From Bradyrhizobium forestalis (GTDB lineage: Bacteria > Pseudomonadota > Alphaproteobacteria > Rhizobiales > Xanthobacteraceae): a stretch of 64,000 bases of DNA. Each line of letters begins with the position of its first letter. Position 1 is the first letter of the stretch. Below are positions 19,169-27,660 of the stretch, piece by piece. The DNA is taken from the NCBI RefSeq assembly GCF_002795245.1, contig NZ_PGVG01000027.1, forward strand, positions 1 through 64,000. The letters are read 5' to 3'. Made by a program: the position numbers and the translations under genes. The notes beneath the pieces were generated by a model. That model made no database searches and was not told where the DNA came from. It saw only the letters and a list, made by a program, of their open reading frames with translations.

Positions 19169-20301
19169 CGGTTGGCTCCGCTCGACTGCGGACCGGTCAT
19201 AGGTGCCCGCTTGGGCGCCAGTTCGGGAAGCGGCAGATAGGGCACGACGCCCTGGCCTGAGGGGCCGCCGTCATAGACGAGCTTGTCGGCGCCGCCGAGC
19301 ACGCGCTCCATCGTCTCCAGGTAGATCCGTTCACGCGTCACGTCGGGCGCCTTCCTGTATTCGTCGTAAATCTTCAGGAAGCGCGCGCTCTGGCCCTTGG
19401 CCTCGGCAACCGCCTGCTCCTTGTAGCCTTCGGCATCCTGCAGAATCTTGGCCGCGCGTCCGCGCGCTTGCGGCACCACTTGGTTGGCGTAGGTCTGCGC
19501 TTCGTTCTGCAACTGCTCCTGATTGGCGCGCGCCGCCTGCACGTCGCGGAAGGCATCGATCACTTGCGCCGGCGGATCGACCTTCTGCATCTGCACCTGG
19601 GTGATCTGAATGCCCGCTCCATAGCTGTCCAGGGTTCTCTGGATCAGTTCCTGCACACCCTGCTCGGTGACGTTGCGCGCTCCGGTCAGGATCGGCTGGA
19701 TCTGCGAGCGGCCGATCACCTCGCGCATCGCGCTCTCGGCGACCGCCTTCACGGTGCCTTCGGGATTCTGGATGTTGAAGAGGAAGTCGCCGACGCCGTC
19801 CGGCTTGATGCGCCAGAGCACGGTGAAGTCGACGTCGACGATGTTCTCGTCGCCGGTCAGCATCAGGCTCTCTTCCGGCACGTCACGAATGGAGCGGCCG
19901 CGCCGCGCCGGATCTTCGATCAGCGTCATGCCGATGGAGATGGTGTTGACGCGCAGCGCCTTGGGCAGCAGCACTGTCTCAATCGGATAAGGCAGATGAT
20001 AGTTCAGGCCCGGCTGCACGGTGCGGACATGCTTGCCGAAGCGCAGCACGACGCCGAGCTCTTCGGACTGCACGCGGAAGAAGCCCGACAGCAGCCAGAA
20101 TACGACGATCAGCAGGATGATCAGCGTGATGCCGAGACCGGAGAAATAGCCACCCGGCATGATCTGCTGGAGGCGGTCCTGGCCGCGCCGCAGAAGATCC
20201 TCCAGATCCGGCGGCCTCGGCCCGACCGGTTGCGGGCCTGAGCCCCATGGTCCCTTTGGACCCGAGCCCCATGGGCCACCGCCCTGATTCTTCCACGGCA
20301 T
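19165..20301 (-). CDS. hflK: FtsH protease modulator HflK
   Basis: 378 residues. Gly/Pro/Trp-rich N-terminus typical of HflK (MPWKNQGGGPWGSG), one membrane helix near residue 60-75, SPFH domain (QSEELGVVLRFGKHVRTVQPGLNYHL), and a helical C-terminal region (NQVVPQARGRAAKILQDAEGYK). Partner of HflC in the FtsH complex. About 150 bp separate it from folA, so it probably has its own promoter. Confidence 0.95.
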   Translation of the reverse strand: MPWKNQGGGPWGSGPKGPWGSGPQPVGPRPPDLEDLLRRGQDRLQQIMPGGYFSGLGITLIILLIVVFWLLSGFFRVQSEELGVVLRFGKHVRTVQPGLNYHLPYPIETVLLPKALRVNTISIGMTLIEDPARRGRSIRDVPEESLMLTGDENIVDVDFTVLWRIKPDGVGDFLFNIQNPEGTVKAVAESAMREVIGRSQIQPILTGARNVTEQGVQELIQRTLDSYGAGIQITQVQMQKVDPPAQVIDAFRDVQAARANQEQLQNEAQTYANQVVPQARGRAAKILQDAEGYKEQAVAEAKGQSARFLKIYDEYRKAPDVTRERIYLETMERVLGGADKLVYDGGPSGQGVVPYLPLPELAPKRAPMTGPQSSGANR

Positions 20302-20454
20302 TCGACGCTCTCCTCGGCAGGGTGGAATTGCCCCCGCCCGCTTTGTCCGGTCCGGCTTTATAGGGGACAGGCAGGTCCCTTACAACGCAGCCTGGGCCAT
20401 CTTCCGAGCTATGCTCGGGCACGAAAAAGTCAATGTAAACATTGACGAAAGCGG

Positions 20455-20967
20455 TTAATGGCCGCGCCGCCGACGATATGTCACATAGGAGAAGTCGGCG
20501 CTGTCGTCGGGGCCGGCAGGATGGCGGATGCGTGCCACCTCATCCCACTCTGCCTTGTCGATGTCGAAATGCGTGTCGCCGTCGGGCCGCGCATGCACTT
20601 CGGTGATTTCGAGGCGATCGGCGCGATCGAGCCATTGCCGAAAGATCTCGGCTCCGCCGATCACCGCGACCTCAGTGACCGAACGCCGCAAGGCATCGCC
20701 GCGCGCAACCGCGTCCGCATCCACTGCCGACGTCGTGACGATGGCACCTGCGGCGCGATAGGCCGCATCGCGCGTGATGACGATGTTGGTGCGGCCCGGC
20801 AGCGGACGGCGGGGCAGGGATTCGAAGGTCCTGCGGCCCATGATCACCGGCTTGCCGATCGTGAGCGCCTTGAAGCGGGCCATGTCGGATTTCAAACGCC
20901 ACGGAATGGCGTTACCCGCCCCGATGACGCCGTTCTCCGCGATGGCGACGACGAAGACGATCTCCAT
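20455..20967 (-). CDS. folA: dihydrofolate reductase
   Basis: 170 residues from ATG 20967 (MEIVFVVAIAENGVIGAGNAIPWRL). Reduces dihydrofolate to tetrahydrofolate with NADPH. The substrate-binding acid appears as DMARFKALT, and GRRTFESLPRRPLPGRTNIV and VIGGAEIFRQ are canonical. The start shares one base with the stop of the upstream acetyltransferase (TGATG). Classic pairing with thyA, which produces the dihydrofolate that FolA recycles. Confidence 0.95.
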   Translation of the reverse strand: MEIVFVVAIAENGVIGAGNAIPWRLKSDMARFKALTIGKPVIMGRRTFESLPRRPLPGRTNIVITRDAAYRAAGAIVTTSAVDADAVARGDALRRSVTEVAVIGGAEIFRQWLDRADRLEITEVHARPDGDTHFDIDKAEWDEVARIRHPAGPDDSADFSYVTYRRRRGH

Positions 20968-21452
20968 CAGGGTGCGCTCCCGGCAAGCCGCGTCAGCGCA
21001 GGCCCGGTAACGCGGCACAGCGTCCAGTCGTCCATCATGACCGCGCCGAGCGATTTGTAGAACGCGATCGACGGTGCGTTCCAGTCCAGCACCGCCCATT
21101 GCAGGCGCGACCAGCCGTTATCGACGCATTCCCTGGCGAGATAGACCAGCAGCGCCTTGCCGAGGCCCCTGCCCCGATGCGACGGCCGCACATAGAGATC
21201 TTCGAGATAGATGCCATGGCGGCCGCTGAAGGTGGAGAAATTCGCAAACCACACCGCGAAGCCGACCGGCTCACCGTTCCACTCCGCGATCGCGCAATAG
21301 AGCTGCGGCCGCTCGCCGAACAGTGCGTCGGCGATGTCAGCCTCGGTCGCCTCGACCTCGTGCGAAAGCTTTTCGTACGCGGCGAGCTCGCGGATGAAGG
21401 ACAGAACGAGCCCGGCTTCGCCGGAGCGCGCGCGGCGGATGTTGACCGACAT
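20967..21452 (-). CDS. GNAT-family N-acetyltransferase
   Basis: 161 residues. GNAT fold with acetyl-CoA pyrophosphate loop VRPSHRGRGLGKALLVYLA and C-terminal AVLDWNAPSIAFYKSLGAV. Resembles the diamine/thialysine acetyltransferase group (starts VNIRRARSGEAGLVLSFIRELA). It sits between thyA and folA with near-zero spacing, so it is co-transcribed; a link to folate metabolism is not evident. Confidence 0.87.
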   Translation of the reverse strand: MSVNIRRARSGEAGLVLSFIRELAAYEKLSHEVEATEADIADALFGERPQLYCAIAEWNGEPVGFAVWFANFSTFSGRHGIYLEDLYVRPSHRGRGLGKALLVYLARECVDNGWSRLQWAVLDWNAPSIAFYKSLGAVMMDDWTLCRVTGPALTRLAGSAP

Positions 21453-21457
21453 CTGCG

Positions 21458-22252
21458 CTAGACCGCGACTTCCGCCTTGATGTGCGGATGCGGATCGTAG
21501 CCGACGAGCTCGAAGTCCTCGTAACGGAAGGAGAAGATGTCCTTCACATCAGGGTTGATCCGCATCACCGGCAGCGCGCGCGGCGCGCGGGTGAGCTGAA
21601 GCCGCGCCTGCTCCAGATGGTTGGAGTAGAGGTGGGTGTCGCCGAGCGAGTGCACGAAGTCGCCGGGCTTCAGGCCGGTGACCTGCGCGACCATCATGGT
21701 GAGCAGCGCGTAGGAGGCGATGTTGAAGGGCACGCCGAGGAAGACGTCGGCCGAGCGCTGATAGAGCTGGCAGGACAGCTTGCCGTTCGCGACATAGAAC
21801 TGGAACAGCAGGTGGCAGGGCGGCAGCGCCATCTTCTCGACGTCGGCCGGATTCCAGGCGGTGACGATCAGCCGGCGGGAATCGGGAGTGCGCTTGATCA
21901 GGTCGATGACATTGGCGATCTGGTCGATGCTGCGCCCGTCGGCGGTGGGCCAGGAGCGCCATTGATGGCCGTACACCGGGCCGAGATCACCATTGGCATC
22001 CGCCCATTCGTCCCAGATGGTGACGCCATTGTCGCGCAGATATTTGATGTTGGTGTCGCCCTTCAGGAACCAGAGCAGCTCGTGCACGATCGCCTTCAGC
22101 GGCAGCCGCTTGGTGGTCAGCATCGGGAAGCCGGCGGACAGATTGAAGCGCATCTGGTGACCGAACACCGACAGCGTGCCGGTGCCGGTCCGGTCGGTCT
22201 TCTCGGCGCCGTCTGAAAGAATCCGCTCGAGCAGGTCCTGATACTGGTGCAT
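21458..22252 (-). CDS. thyA: thymidylate synthase
   Basis: 264 residues, standard ThyA length. Methylates dUMP to dTMP using methylene-tetrahydrofolate. Catalytic cysteine in [13 protein letters not shown]; folate/dUMP motifs [36 protein letters not shown] and [15 protein letters not shown]. First gene of the thyA-GNAT-folA run. Confidence 0.97.
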   Translation of the reverse strand: MHQYQDLLERILSDGAEKTDRTGTGTLSVFGHQMRFNLSAGFPMLTTKRLPLKAIVHELLWFLKGDTNIKYLRDNGVTIWDEWADANGDLGPVYGHQWRSWPTADGRSIDQIANVIDLIKRTPDSRRLIVTAWNPADVEKMALPPCHLLFQFYVANGKLSCQLYQRSADVFLGVPFNIASYALLTMMVAQVTGLKPGDFVHSLGDTHLYSNHLEQARLQLTRAPRALPVMRINPDVKDIFSFRYEDFELVGYDPHPHIKAEVAV

Positions 22253-22386
22253 GTGCCAAAAACCTTAGGAAACGGCAGCCTTCGGGCAGGTGGCGAACTT
22301 AACGGCCACCTCTACGCTCCGACAGCAGCGATTCGCTGCTCCCATTGATTATACCCGGAAAAATGAGTGTTCCCGGCACAAACGAC

Positions 22387-22412
22387 AAGGGCGGAACTGA
22401 CGTCCCGCCCTT
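22387..22412. terminator. terminator hairpin after the TctC-type gene
   Basis: Stem AAGGGCGG / CCGCCCTT with a 10-nt loop, 26 bases past the stop codon of the binding-protein gene at 22438 on the minus strand, followed by GTCGTTTG. Typical position for a factor-independent 3' end. Confidence 0.55.
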
Positions 22413-22437
22413 CTGCCTATCAGCTTGATTGCATTGC

Positions 22438-23418
22438 CTAAGTTGCCGGCTTGAGCACCGGGGTCCATTTCGCGATCTCGTTCTTGACCAGCGTGGCCAG
22501 CGATTCCGGCGTCCGCTCGGCGGGACCCGGGATGACGCTGCCGAGCTCGAGCAGGCGCTTGCGCACGGTCTCGTCGTCGAGCGCCTTGCTGGCCGCAGCG
22601 TTCAAGCTCGCCACGATCGCAGGCGAGGTTCCCTTGGGTGCGAATATCGCGTTCCAAGCCTGGGCCTGGAACTTCGGCAGGCCCGCTTCCGCCGTCGTCG
22701 GCACGTTCGGGAGCGACGGATTGCGCGCCGGTGTTGCGATCGCATAGGCCTTGATGGTGCCGGCGTTGATCTGCGGCACGGCGTTGACGATCTGGTCGCA
22801 CATGTAATCGACCTGACCCGCCACCAGCGCATTCATCGCGGGGCCCGTGCCGTTGAAGGGCACGCCGACCGGCTTGATGTCGAGGATCGAGTGCAGAAGC
22901 TCGCACGAGACGTGCGAGACCGAGCCGACACCGGCATGCGCGGCATTCACCTTCTCGGCGTTCGCCTTCACATAGGCGACGAACTCCGTCAGGTCCTTCG
23001 GCGGAAAGTCCTTGCGCGCGAGGATCAGGATCGGCGTACCCGCCAGCAGCGCGATCGGCTCGAAATCCTTCTCGGGATGATAGGCGAGCTTCGGATAAAG
23101 CGGCACCGATGCCGCATGCGTGCCCATGTGGCCGGTGATCAGCGTATAGCCGTCATTGGCCGCACGCGCAGCGCGCGTGGTCGCGGTGGTGCCGCCGGCA
23201 CCGACGACGTTCTCGATGATGATGCTTTGTCCCAGCGTCTGCGCCATGTGCGCAGTGACGATGCGCGCGACGACGTCGGTCGGGCCGCCGGCCGCAAACG
23301 GCACGATCATGGTAACGCTGCGCGTCGGATAGGTCTGCGCCTCAGCTGGTGCAACAAAGGCGCCCAGCGACGCGAGCGCTACGGCATATGCGCCCGTGAG
23401 CGCGCGAACGAAGGTCAT
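22438..23418 (-). CDS. Bug-family tripartite tricarboxylate transporter binding protein
   Basis: 326 residues from ATG 23418. Signal peptide (MTFVRALTGAYAVALASLGAF ending PAEA), then the TctC/Bug core beginning YPTRSVTMIVPFAAGGPTDVVAR and containing the GAGGTTATTRAA loop and HAGVGSVSH that bind carboxylate groups. Periplasmic receptor for the TctAB permease encoded immediately upstream. Ligand unknown; Bug proteins bind citrate, glutamate, nicotinate and others. Confidence 0.92.
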   Translation of the reverse strand: MTFVRALTGAYAVALASLGAFVAPAEAQTYPTRSVTMIVPFAAGGPTDVVARIVTAHMAQTLGQSIIIENVVGAGGTTATTRAARAANDGYTLITGHMGTHAASVPLYPKLAYHPEKDFEPIALLAGTPILILARKDFPPKDLTEFVAYVKANAEKVNAAHAGVGSVSHVSCELLHSILDIKPVGVPFNGTGPAMNALVAGQVDYMCDQIVNAVPQINAGTIKAYAIATPARNPSLPNVPTTAEAGLPKFQAQAWNAIFAPKGTSPAIVASLNAAASKALDDETVRKRLLELGSVIPGPAERTPESLATLVKNEIAKWTPVLKPAT

Positions 23419-23452
23419 GTCGATCCCCTGGTCGATCTCTTGGGCCACAAAC

Positions 23453-23479
23453 AAAATGCCGGCCCAAAGCCGGCATTTT
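23453..23479. terminator. strong hairpin between tctA-like and tctC-like genes
   Basis: Perfect 11-bp stem AAAATGCCGGC / GCCGGCATTTT with a 5-nt loop. On the minus strand it is followed by GTTTG. It lies between the large permease gene and the binding-protein gene, so most transcripts from the permease genes would stop before the binding protein unless the latter has its own start. Confidence 0.7.
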
Positions 23480-23571
23480 CATTTCACGAAGCCGTCACAC
23501 AAGTCGATTCGACTTCCGAATGCGGCGCGCCGACGCAGGGCCCGGCGCCAACACAAGGCGCGGGGGCGACC

Positions 23572-25086
23572 TCAGTTCTCGGACTCGGTGAACACCTCGT
23601 CGCGCTTGGCGCGCAACACCGGTAGCACCGTAAGGACGAGCAGGCTCGCCGCGATCGCCAACAGCACCGCCGACAACGGACGCGTCAGGAACACGCTCCA
23701 GTCGCCGCGCGAGATCAGCAGCGCCCGGCGCAGGTTCTCCTCCATCAGCGGTCCGAGCACCATGCCGAGCAGCAGCGGTGCCGGCTCGAAATCGTGCTTG
23801 ATCAGCCAATAGCCGACGAGGCCGAACACGCCGGCGAGGATGACGTCGACCGGCGCGTTGTTCACCGAATAGATGCCGATCGCGCAGAAGATCACGATCG
23901 AGGGGAACATCAGCCGATACGGCACGCGCAAGAGTCGCACCCAGATTCCGACCAGCGGCAGGTTGATGATGATCAGCATCAGATTGCCGATCCACATCGA
24001 AGCGATCATGCCCCAGACGAGATCCGGCTGCTTCTGCATCACCTGCGGACCGGGCACGATGCCATGGATGGTCATCGCGCCCACCATCAGCGCCATCACC
24101 GCGTTCGGCGGGATGCCGAGGGTGAGCAGCGGGATGAACGAGGTCTGCGCCGCGGCATTGTTGGCACTCTCCGGCCCCGCCACGCCCTCGATCGCGCCGC
24201 GGCCGAACCGCGACGGATTCCTGGCGAGCTTCTTCTCGAGCGTATAGGCCGCGAACGACGCGATCACCGCGCCGCCGCCGGGCAGGATACCGAGGATCGA
24301 GCCGAGCACGGTGCCGCGCAGGATCGGCGGCGTCGAGTCGGCCAGATCCTTCCTGGTCGGCATCAGGCCGGTGATCTTCTGCTGCACGAGATCGCGGTTC
24401 ATCTCGGCGCCATGGTCGAGATTGCGGATGATCTCGGCGAAACCGAACACGCCCATCGCCACCGTCGCAAAGCCGAGACCGTCGGCGAGCTCCGGAATGT
24501 TGAAGGCCATGCGCGAGGCGCCGGTCTCGATGTCCGAGCCGACCATCGACAGCAAAAGGCCGAACACGATCATCGCGATCGCCTTCAGCACCGAGCCCTT
24601 GGCCAGCACGACTGCGAAGATCAGGCCGAGCACCATCAGCGAGAAATACTCGGCCGGGCCGAAGGCCAGCGCGAGTTTCGTGAGCGGCGCGCCCAGGATG
24701 GCAATCAAGACCGTCGCGACGCAGCCGGCGAAGAACGAGCCGATCGCGGCGATCGCCAGCGCCGGGCCGGCGCGACCCTGCTTGGCCATCTGGTGACCGT
24801 CGATGGCGGTCACGACCGACGTCGCCTCACCGGGTATGTTGACCAGGATCGACGTGGTCGAGCCGCCATATTGCGCGCCGTAATAGATGCCGGCGAGCAT
24901 GATCAGCGCGCCGACCGGCGGCAGGCCGAAGGTGATCGGAAGCAGCATCGCGACCGTCGCAATGGTGCCGATGCCCGGGAGCACGCCGACCAGCGTGCCA
25001 ACGAGGGCGCCGATCAGGCACATCAGGAGGTTGATCGGAGAGAGCGCGACGGCAAAACCGTGAGCGAGGTTGGCAAAAATATCCAT
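23572..25086 (-). CDS. TctA-family large permease of tripartite tricarboxylate transporter
   Basis: 504 residues from ATG 25086 (a GTG one codon upstream is also possible). About 11-12 membrane helices with the TctA repeats: GVLPGIGTIATVAMLLP and its inverted copy GILPGGGAVIASFAAY, plus GIYYGAQYGGSTTSILVN. Couples ion gradients to uptake of a carboxylate delivered by the Bug receptor. Starts 8 bp from the TctB stop. Confidence 0.94.
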   Translation of the reverse strand: MDIFANLAHGFAVALSPINLLMCLIGALVGTLVGVLPGIGTIATVAMLLPITFGLPPVGALIMLAGIYYGAQYGGSTTSILVNIPGEATSVVTAIDGHQMAKQGRAGPALAIAAIGSFFAGCVATVLIAILGAPLTKLALAFGPAEYFSLMVLGLIFAVVLAKGSVLKAIAMIVFGLLLSMVGSDIETGASRMAFNIPELADGLGFATVAMGVFGFAEIIRNLDHGAEMNRDLVQQKITGLMPTRKDLADSTPPILRGTVLGSILGILPGGGAVIASFAAYTLEKKLARNPSRFGRGAIEGVAGPESANNAAAQTSFIPLLTLGIPPNAVMALMVGAMTIHGIVPGPQVMQKQPDLVWGMIASMWIGNLMLIIINLPLVGIWVRLLRVPYRLMFPSIVIFCAIGIYSVNNAPVDVILAGVFGLVGYWLIKHDFEPAPLLLGMVLGPLMEENLRRALLISRGDWSVFLTRPLSAVLLAIAASLLVLTVLPVLRAKRDEVFTESEN

Positions 25087-25093
25087 CACACCC

Positions 25094-25855
25094 TCACTGG
25101 ATCAGGAAACGCGGAAACATCGGCATCGGCAGCCCGAGCACGTATGGAAACAGGATTGCGCAACCGAGCGTCAGGCAGGCGCCGACGATCGCCGCTTCCA
25201 GCCAGCGCGTCTCGTGCGAGCCCGTCGCCGCGATCATGAAGCTGGCGAAGGCCGTGACCACGAGGCCGAGCGGCCGGATCGCCAGCGCGAAGAACAGGAT
25301 CGCCGCCATCACGAACAGCGGCCCGCGCCAGGAATAATGGGCCATTGCCGGCCCATCGGTCAGAAGACCGGTCAAGGCGATGCCGGCAGACAGGGCGACC
25401 AGGAGCCCACCGAACATGCGTGGCGCGGTGCCCGCACCGAAGGAGAAGCCACGCATGCCCTGCAAGTCGCTCCCTGCCCACAGCGCGAACAGGGCAACCG
25501 CCATCAGGACGACGCCGCCGACATAGTCCTGCGCCGATCGGATCGTCATGAACAGCGTGAGGATCGCCACCACGAACAGAGGGTAGGAATAGATCAGCGC
25601 GAGCAGCACCTCGGACGATGCCTTCTTGGCGCCGCCGCCGAACGATCCGAAGATGGCACTGGGCGCGCCGGCAAGCAACGCCGCGGCGTGACTGGTCACG
25701 ACCGCCGCCGGGCCGCGGCCGATGCCCCAGCCAAAGATCGTCCCGATCGACCAGATCAATTCGAAAATCTGCGGCGCAATCGCCAGCAGACAAAAGCCGA
25801 GCGCCAACCGGGTGTTTCGGGTGGCTGTCGCTGAGTGGCCCATCGTGTCGGCCAT
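25094..25855 (-). CDS. TctB-family small permease of tripartite tricarboxylate transporter
   Basis: 253 residues, longer than the minimal TctB (about 150). The C-terminal part (VALSAGIALTGLLTDGPAM ... RPLGLVVTAFASFMIAATGS) is the TctB domain; the N-terminal 100 residues hold further membrane helices. Co-transcribed with the TctA gene. The N-terminal extension is seen in a subset of TctB proteins. Confidence 0.82.
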   Translation of the reverse strand: MADTMGHSATATRNTRLALGFCLLAIAPQIFELIWSIGTIFGWGIGRGPAAVVTSHAAALLAGAPSAIFGSFGGGAKKASSEVLLALIYSYPLFVVAILTLFMTIRSAQDYVGGVVLMAVALFALWAGSDLQGMRGFSFGAGTAPRMFGGLLVALSAGIALTGLLTDGPAMAHYSWRGPLFVMAAILFFALAIRPLGLVVTAFASFMIAATGSHETRWLEAAIVGACLTLGCAILFPYVLGLPMPMFPRFLIQ

Positions 25856-25949
25856 GCCTGTCTCCTCCGCGACCCGTAAGTCACGAGCACTGTTGTTCTA
25901 AATCGGCTGGATAGGGATCCCCGCCCGGATCACTGCCTAGCGATTTTCA

Positions 25950-26418
25950 TCACACAATGCCAGCAAAACCCAACGCGCCTCCGGCGAGGAGGAACCAGTG
26001 TGGATTGATGCGCGAGACCGTGGTGATCACCGCAACCATTGCGGTCAGAAGCAGTGCAGCAATTGTGCGATCGGTGAATAGGGCCAGGATCAGGGCACTC
26101 GCCGCCATCAAACCGATCGAGAGCGGAACCAGTGCAGCCTGGATCAGGCCGGGCCAGCGCGGTTGGCTGGTGCGGTTCACGAGCCGGCTGACATAATAGG
26201 CAAGCAGCGCCGTCGGCAGGCACATCGCCAGCGCGCCCGGGGGTGCCCGCGACGGCATAGCCGATTAACGCCACGATAAGCACGTTCGGAGCCGGCGAGA
26301 GCTGCGCGATCGCATAGGCGTCAGTGAGCTGCTTGCCGGTCGTCCAGTGATTCACCTCGACCGCGATCCGGTGCATCTCGGGTGCCGCCGCGGCCGAATA
26401 GCGACATAGGTTGATATC
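25950..26418 (-). pseudogene. chromate transporter (ChrA-type) remnant, frameshifted and 5'-truncated
   Basis: Two frames on the minus strand join into one ChrA-like stretch: PEMHRIAVEVNHWTTGKQL and QLSPAPNVLIVALIGYAVAG in one frame, then PGALAMCLPTALLAYYVSRL through SRINPHWFLLAGGALGFAG in another. The shift falls in a run of five G at 26239-26243, consistent with a single-base indel. The region before PEMHRI is poorly conserved and no start codon for a full domain exists. A related decayed helix may lie further upstream. Sequencing error could explain the shift but not the missing N-terminus. Confidence 0.72.
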
Positions 26419-26584
26419 AGCGGCCGGTCATGCCGCTACTTTCCGCCGCAGGAGATAAGTGACGCCGACAGTGACGGGGATCGCGACCGCGATCAACGAG
26501 GCCGACCACGACGGCCAAGGAACCTATCCAAAAGGAACCGCAGGATCGTCGTTCAACCCTCTGTTTTTTGTGAGCTTTGCCCCC
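26419..26584. other. intergenic region before ssrA
   Basis: No intact gene. On the minus strand at about 26433-26525 one frame reads as a short hydrophobic tail (SLIAVAIPVTVGVTYLLRRK then stop) with an in-frame stop just upstream, so it is probably the eroded end of a membrane protein gene. Confidence 0.4.
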
Positions 26585-26590
26585 TATATT
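26585..26590 (+). promoter_or_regulatory. probable ssrA -10 element
   Basis: TATATT with a T-rich weak -35 (TGTTTT at 26562-26567) 17 bp upstream. Transcription would begin near 26597, just before the acceptor piece of the tmRNA. Confidence 0.45.
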
Positions 26591-26596
26591 GGGAGT

Positions 26597-26924
26597 GCCG
26601 GTTCGCCGGCTATGGAAATAAACGGTCGTCGCAATAAACCATTCGGACCCGGGGGCGGTACCCGGCGCCTCCACCAAAGCCCAGCATCGGGCGAGCTTGA
26701 AGCTGAGCTTTGGCGGGGGCGAAATAGGATCGACGAGGGCGTAAAGGGCGTGCTTTTTCCCGGTATTGTTCCGCCGTTATCGGGCTACTGCAATAGTTGC
26801 CAACGACAACTTTGCTCCGGTTGCTCAGGCTGCGTAACGCAGTTTGAAAGACCATCTTAAAGTCCTAGCGGGTTAAGCTCCGCTAGGCGGGGTTCGGAGG
26901 CACCTGGCAACAGAAGCCTCCACT
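26597..26924 (+). ncRNA. ssrA: two-piece, circularly permuted tmRNA
   Basis: The 3' acceptor piece comes first: T-arm CCGGG/CCCGG then CGCCTCC (26666-26672), discriminator A and encoded CCA (26674-26676). A 38-base spacer (26677-26714) that is removed in this RNA class follows. The coding piece begins GGGGGCGAAATAGGATCGAC at 26715; its first seven bases pair with CGCCTCC to make the acceptor stem (one G-U). The tag frame at 26799-26837 encodes ANDNFAPVAQAA then TAA. Ends are approximate: the 5' end from a putative -10 and the 3' end after the GGAGGC/GCCTCC hairpin. Rescues stalled ribosomes and tags the nascent protein for proteolysis. Confidence 0.93.
26799..26837 (+). other. tmRNA proteolysis-tag reading frame
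   Basis: Thirteen codons including stop, GCC resume codon to TAA, giving ANDNFAPVAQAA. The terminal Ala-Ala is the ClpX recognition end, and the N-terminal AND part is where alphaproteobacterial SspB binds. The gene for SspB follows about 120 bp downstream. Confidence 0.93.
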
Positions 26925-27040
26925 TTACTCTTTGATTTCTTCCCCCGCGGGGACTCCTGCTCACCCCTCAGGCGCGGTACTATTGCGGCTTGGCGAGTCG
27001 GGCCGGCAGGGTCCGGCTTCGGGGATGCAACAGGACCACC

Positions 27041-27559
27041 ATGGCGACCGATCATATCCGATACGATGTGCTGGCCCGCGATGCGCTGCGCGGCGTGCTG
27101 CGGAAGGTGCTGACCGATGCCGCGGCCCATGGCCTGCCGGGCGAGCACCATTTCTTCATCACCTTCGTGTCGAAAGCCGAGGGCGTGAAGCTGTCGCCGC
27201 GGCTGCTGGCGCAATATCCGGAAGAGATGACGATCATCCTGCAGCACCAGTTCTGGGACCTGACCGTGCACGAAGACCGCTTCGAGGTCGGCCTGTCCTT
27301 TGGCGGCATTCCGGAGCGGCTGGTGGTGCCGTTCAGCGCCATCAAGAGCTTCCTCGATCCGTCCGTGAAGTTCGGCCTCCAGTTCGACACCTCCGACGTC
27401 GCCGAGGTCGCGCCCGAGAATTTGCCGGCTGCGCCCGCACCATCGGCCGTGTCGGTCCCGGCACCTGCCACGGAAAAGGCAGAAGCTGCCGACGAACCGC
27501 CACCACCGAGCCAGGGCGGCGCCGAAGTCGTGCGGCTCGATCGTTTCCGCAAGAAATGA
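27041..27559 (+). CDS. sspB: SspB, ClpXP adaptor for ssrA-tagged proteins
   Basis: 172 residues from ATG 27041. The SspB fold is recognisable from YDVLARDALRGVLRKVLTDA, HHFFITFVSKAEGVKLSPRLL, YPEEMTIILQHQFWDLTV and FGGIPERLVVPFSAIKSFLDPSV. A disordered Ala/Pro/Glu-rich linker leads to a basic C-terminal tail (AEVVRLDRFRKK) that is the likely ClpX-docking peptide. Binds the tag encoded by the adjacent ssrA and delivers tagged proteins to ClpXP. Confidence 0.92.
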   Translation: MATDHIRYDVLARDALRGVLRKVLTDAAAHGLPGEHHFFITFVSKAEGVKLSPRLLAQYPEEMTIILQHQFWDLTVHEDRFEVGLSFGGIPERLVVPFSAIKSFLDPSVKFGLQFDTSDVAEVAPENLPAAPAPSAVSVPAPATEKAEAADEPPPPSQGGAEVVRLDRFRKK

Positions 27560-27660
27560 TCTAGGTTGGATCCGAGCCCGTCGCGCACAGCCAAACTGCC
27601 TATATAGAGAAGCACATGAAGAGGCCGTGCGGCGTTCCGCGCGGCAAAATGGATGTGCTC

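Noticed and set aside
23794-25239. 481-codon plus-strand frame opposite the TctA-type gene
   Set aside because: Antisense shadow; composition dominated by His, Arg, Asp and Gln with no signal or motif.
26597-26924. Possible mobile element inserted at ssrA
   Set aside because: No integrase, no direct repeat of the tmRNA 3' end and no composition shift; only a decayed chrA is nearby.
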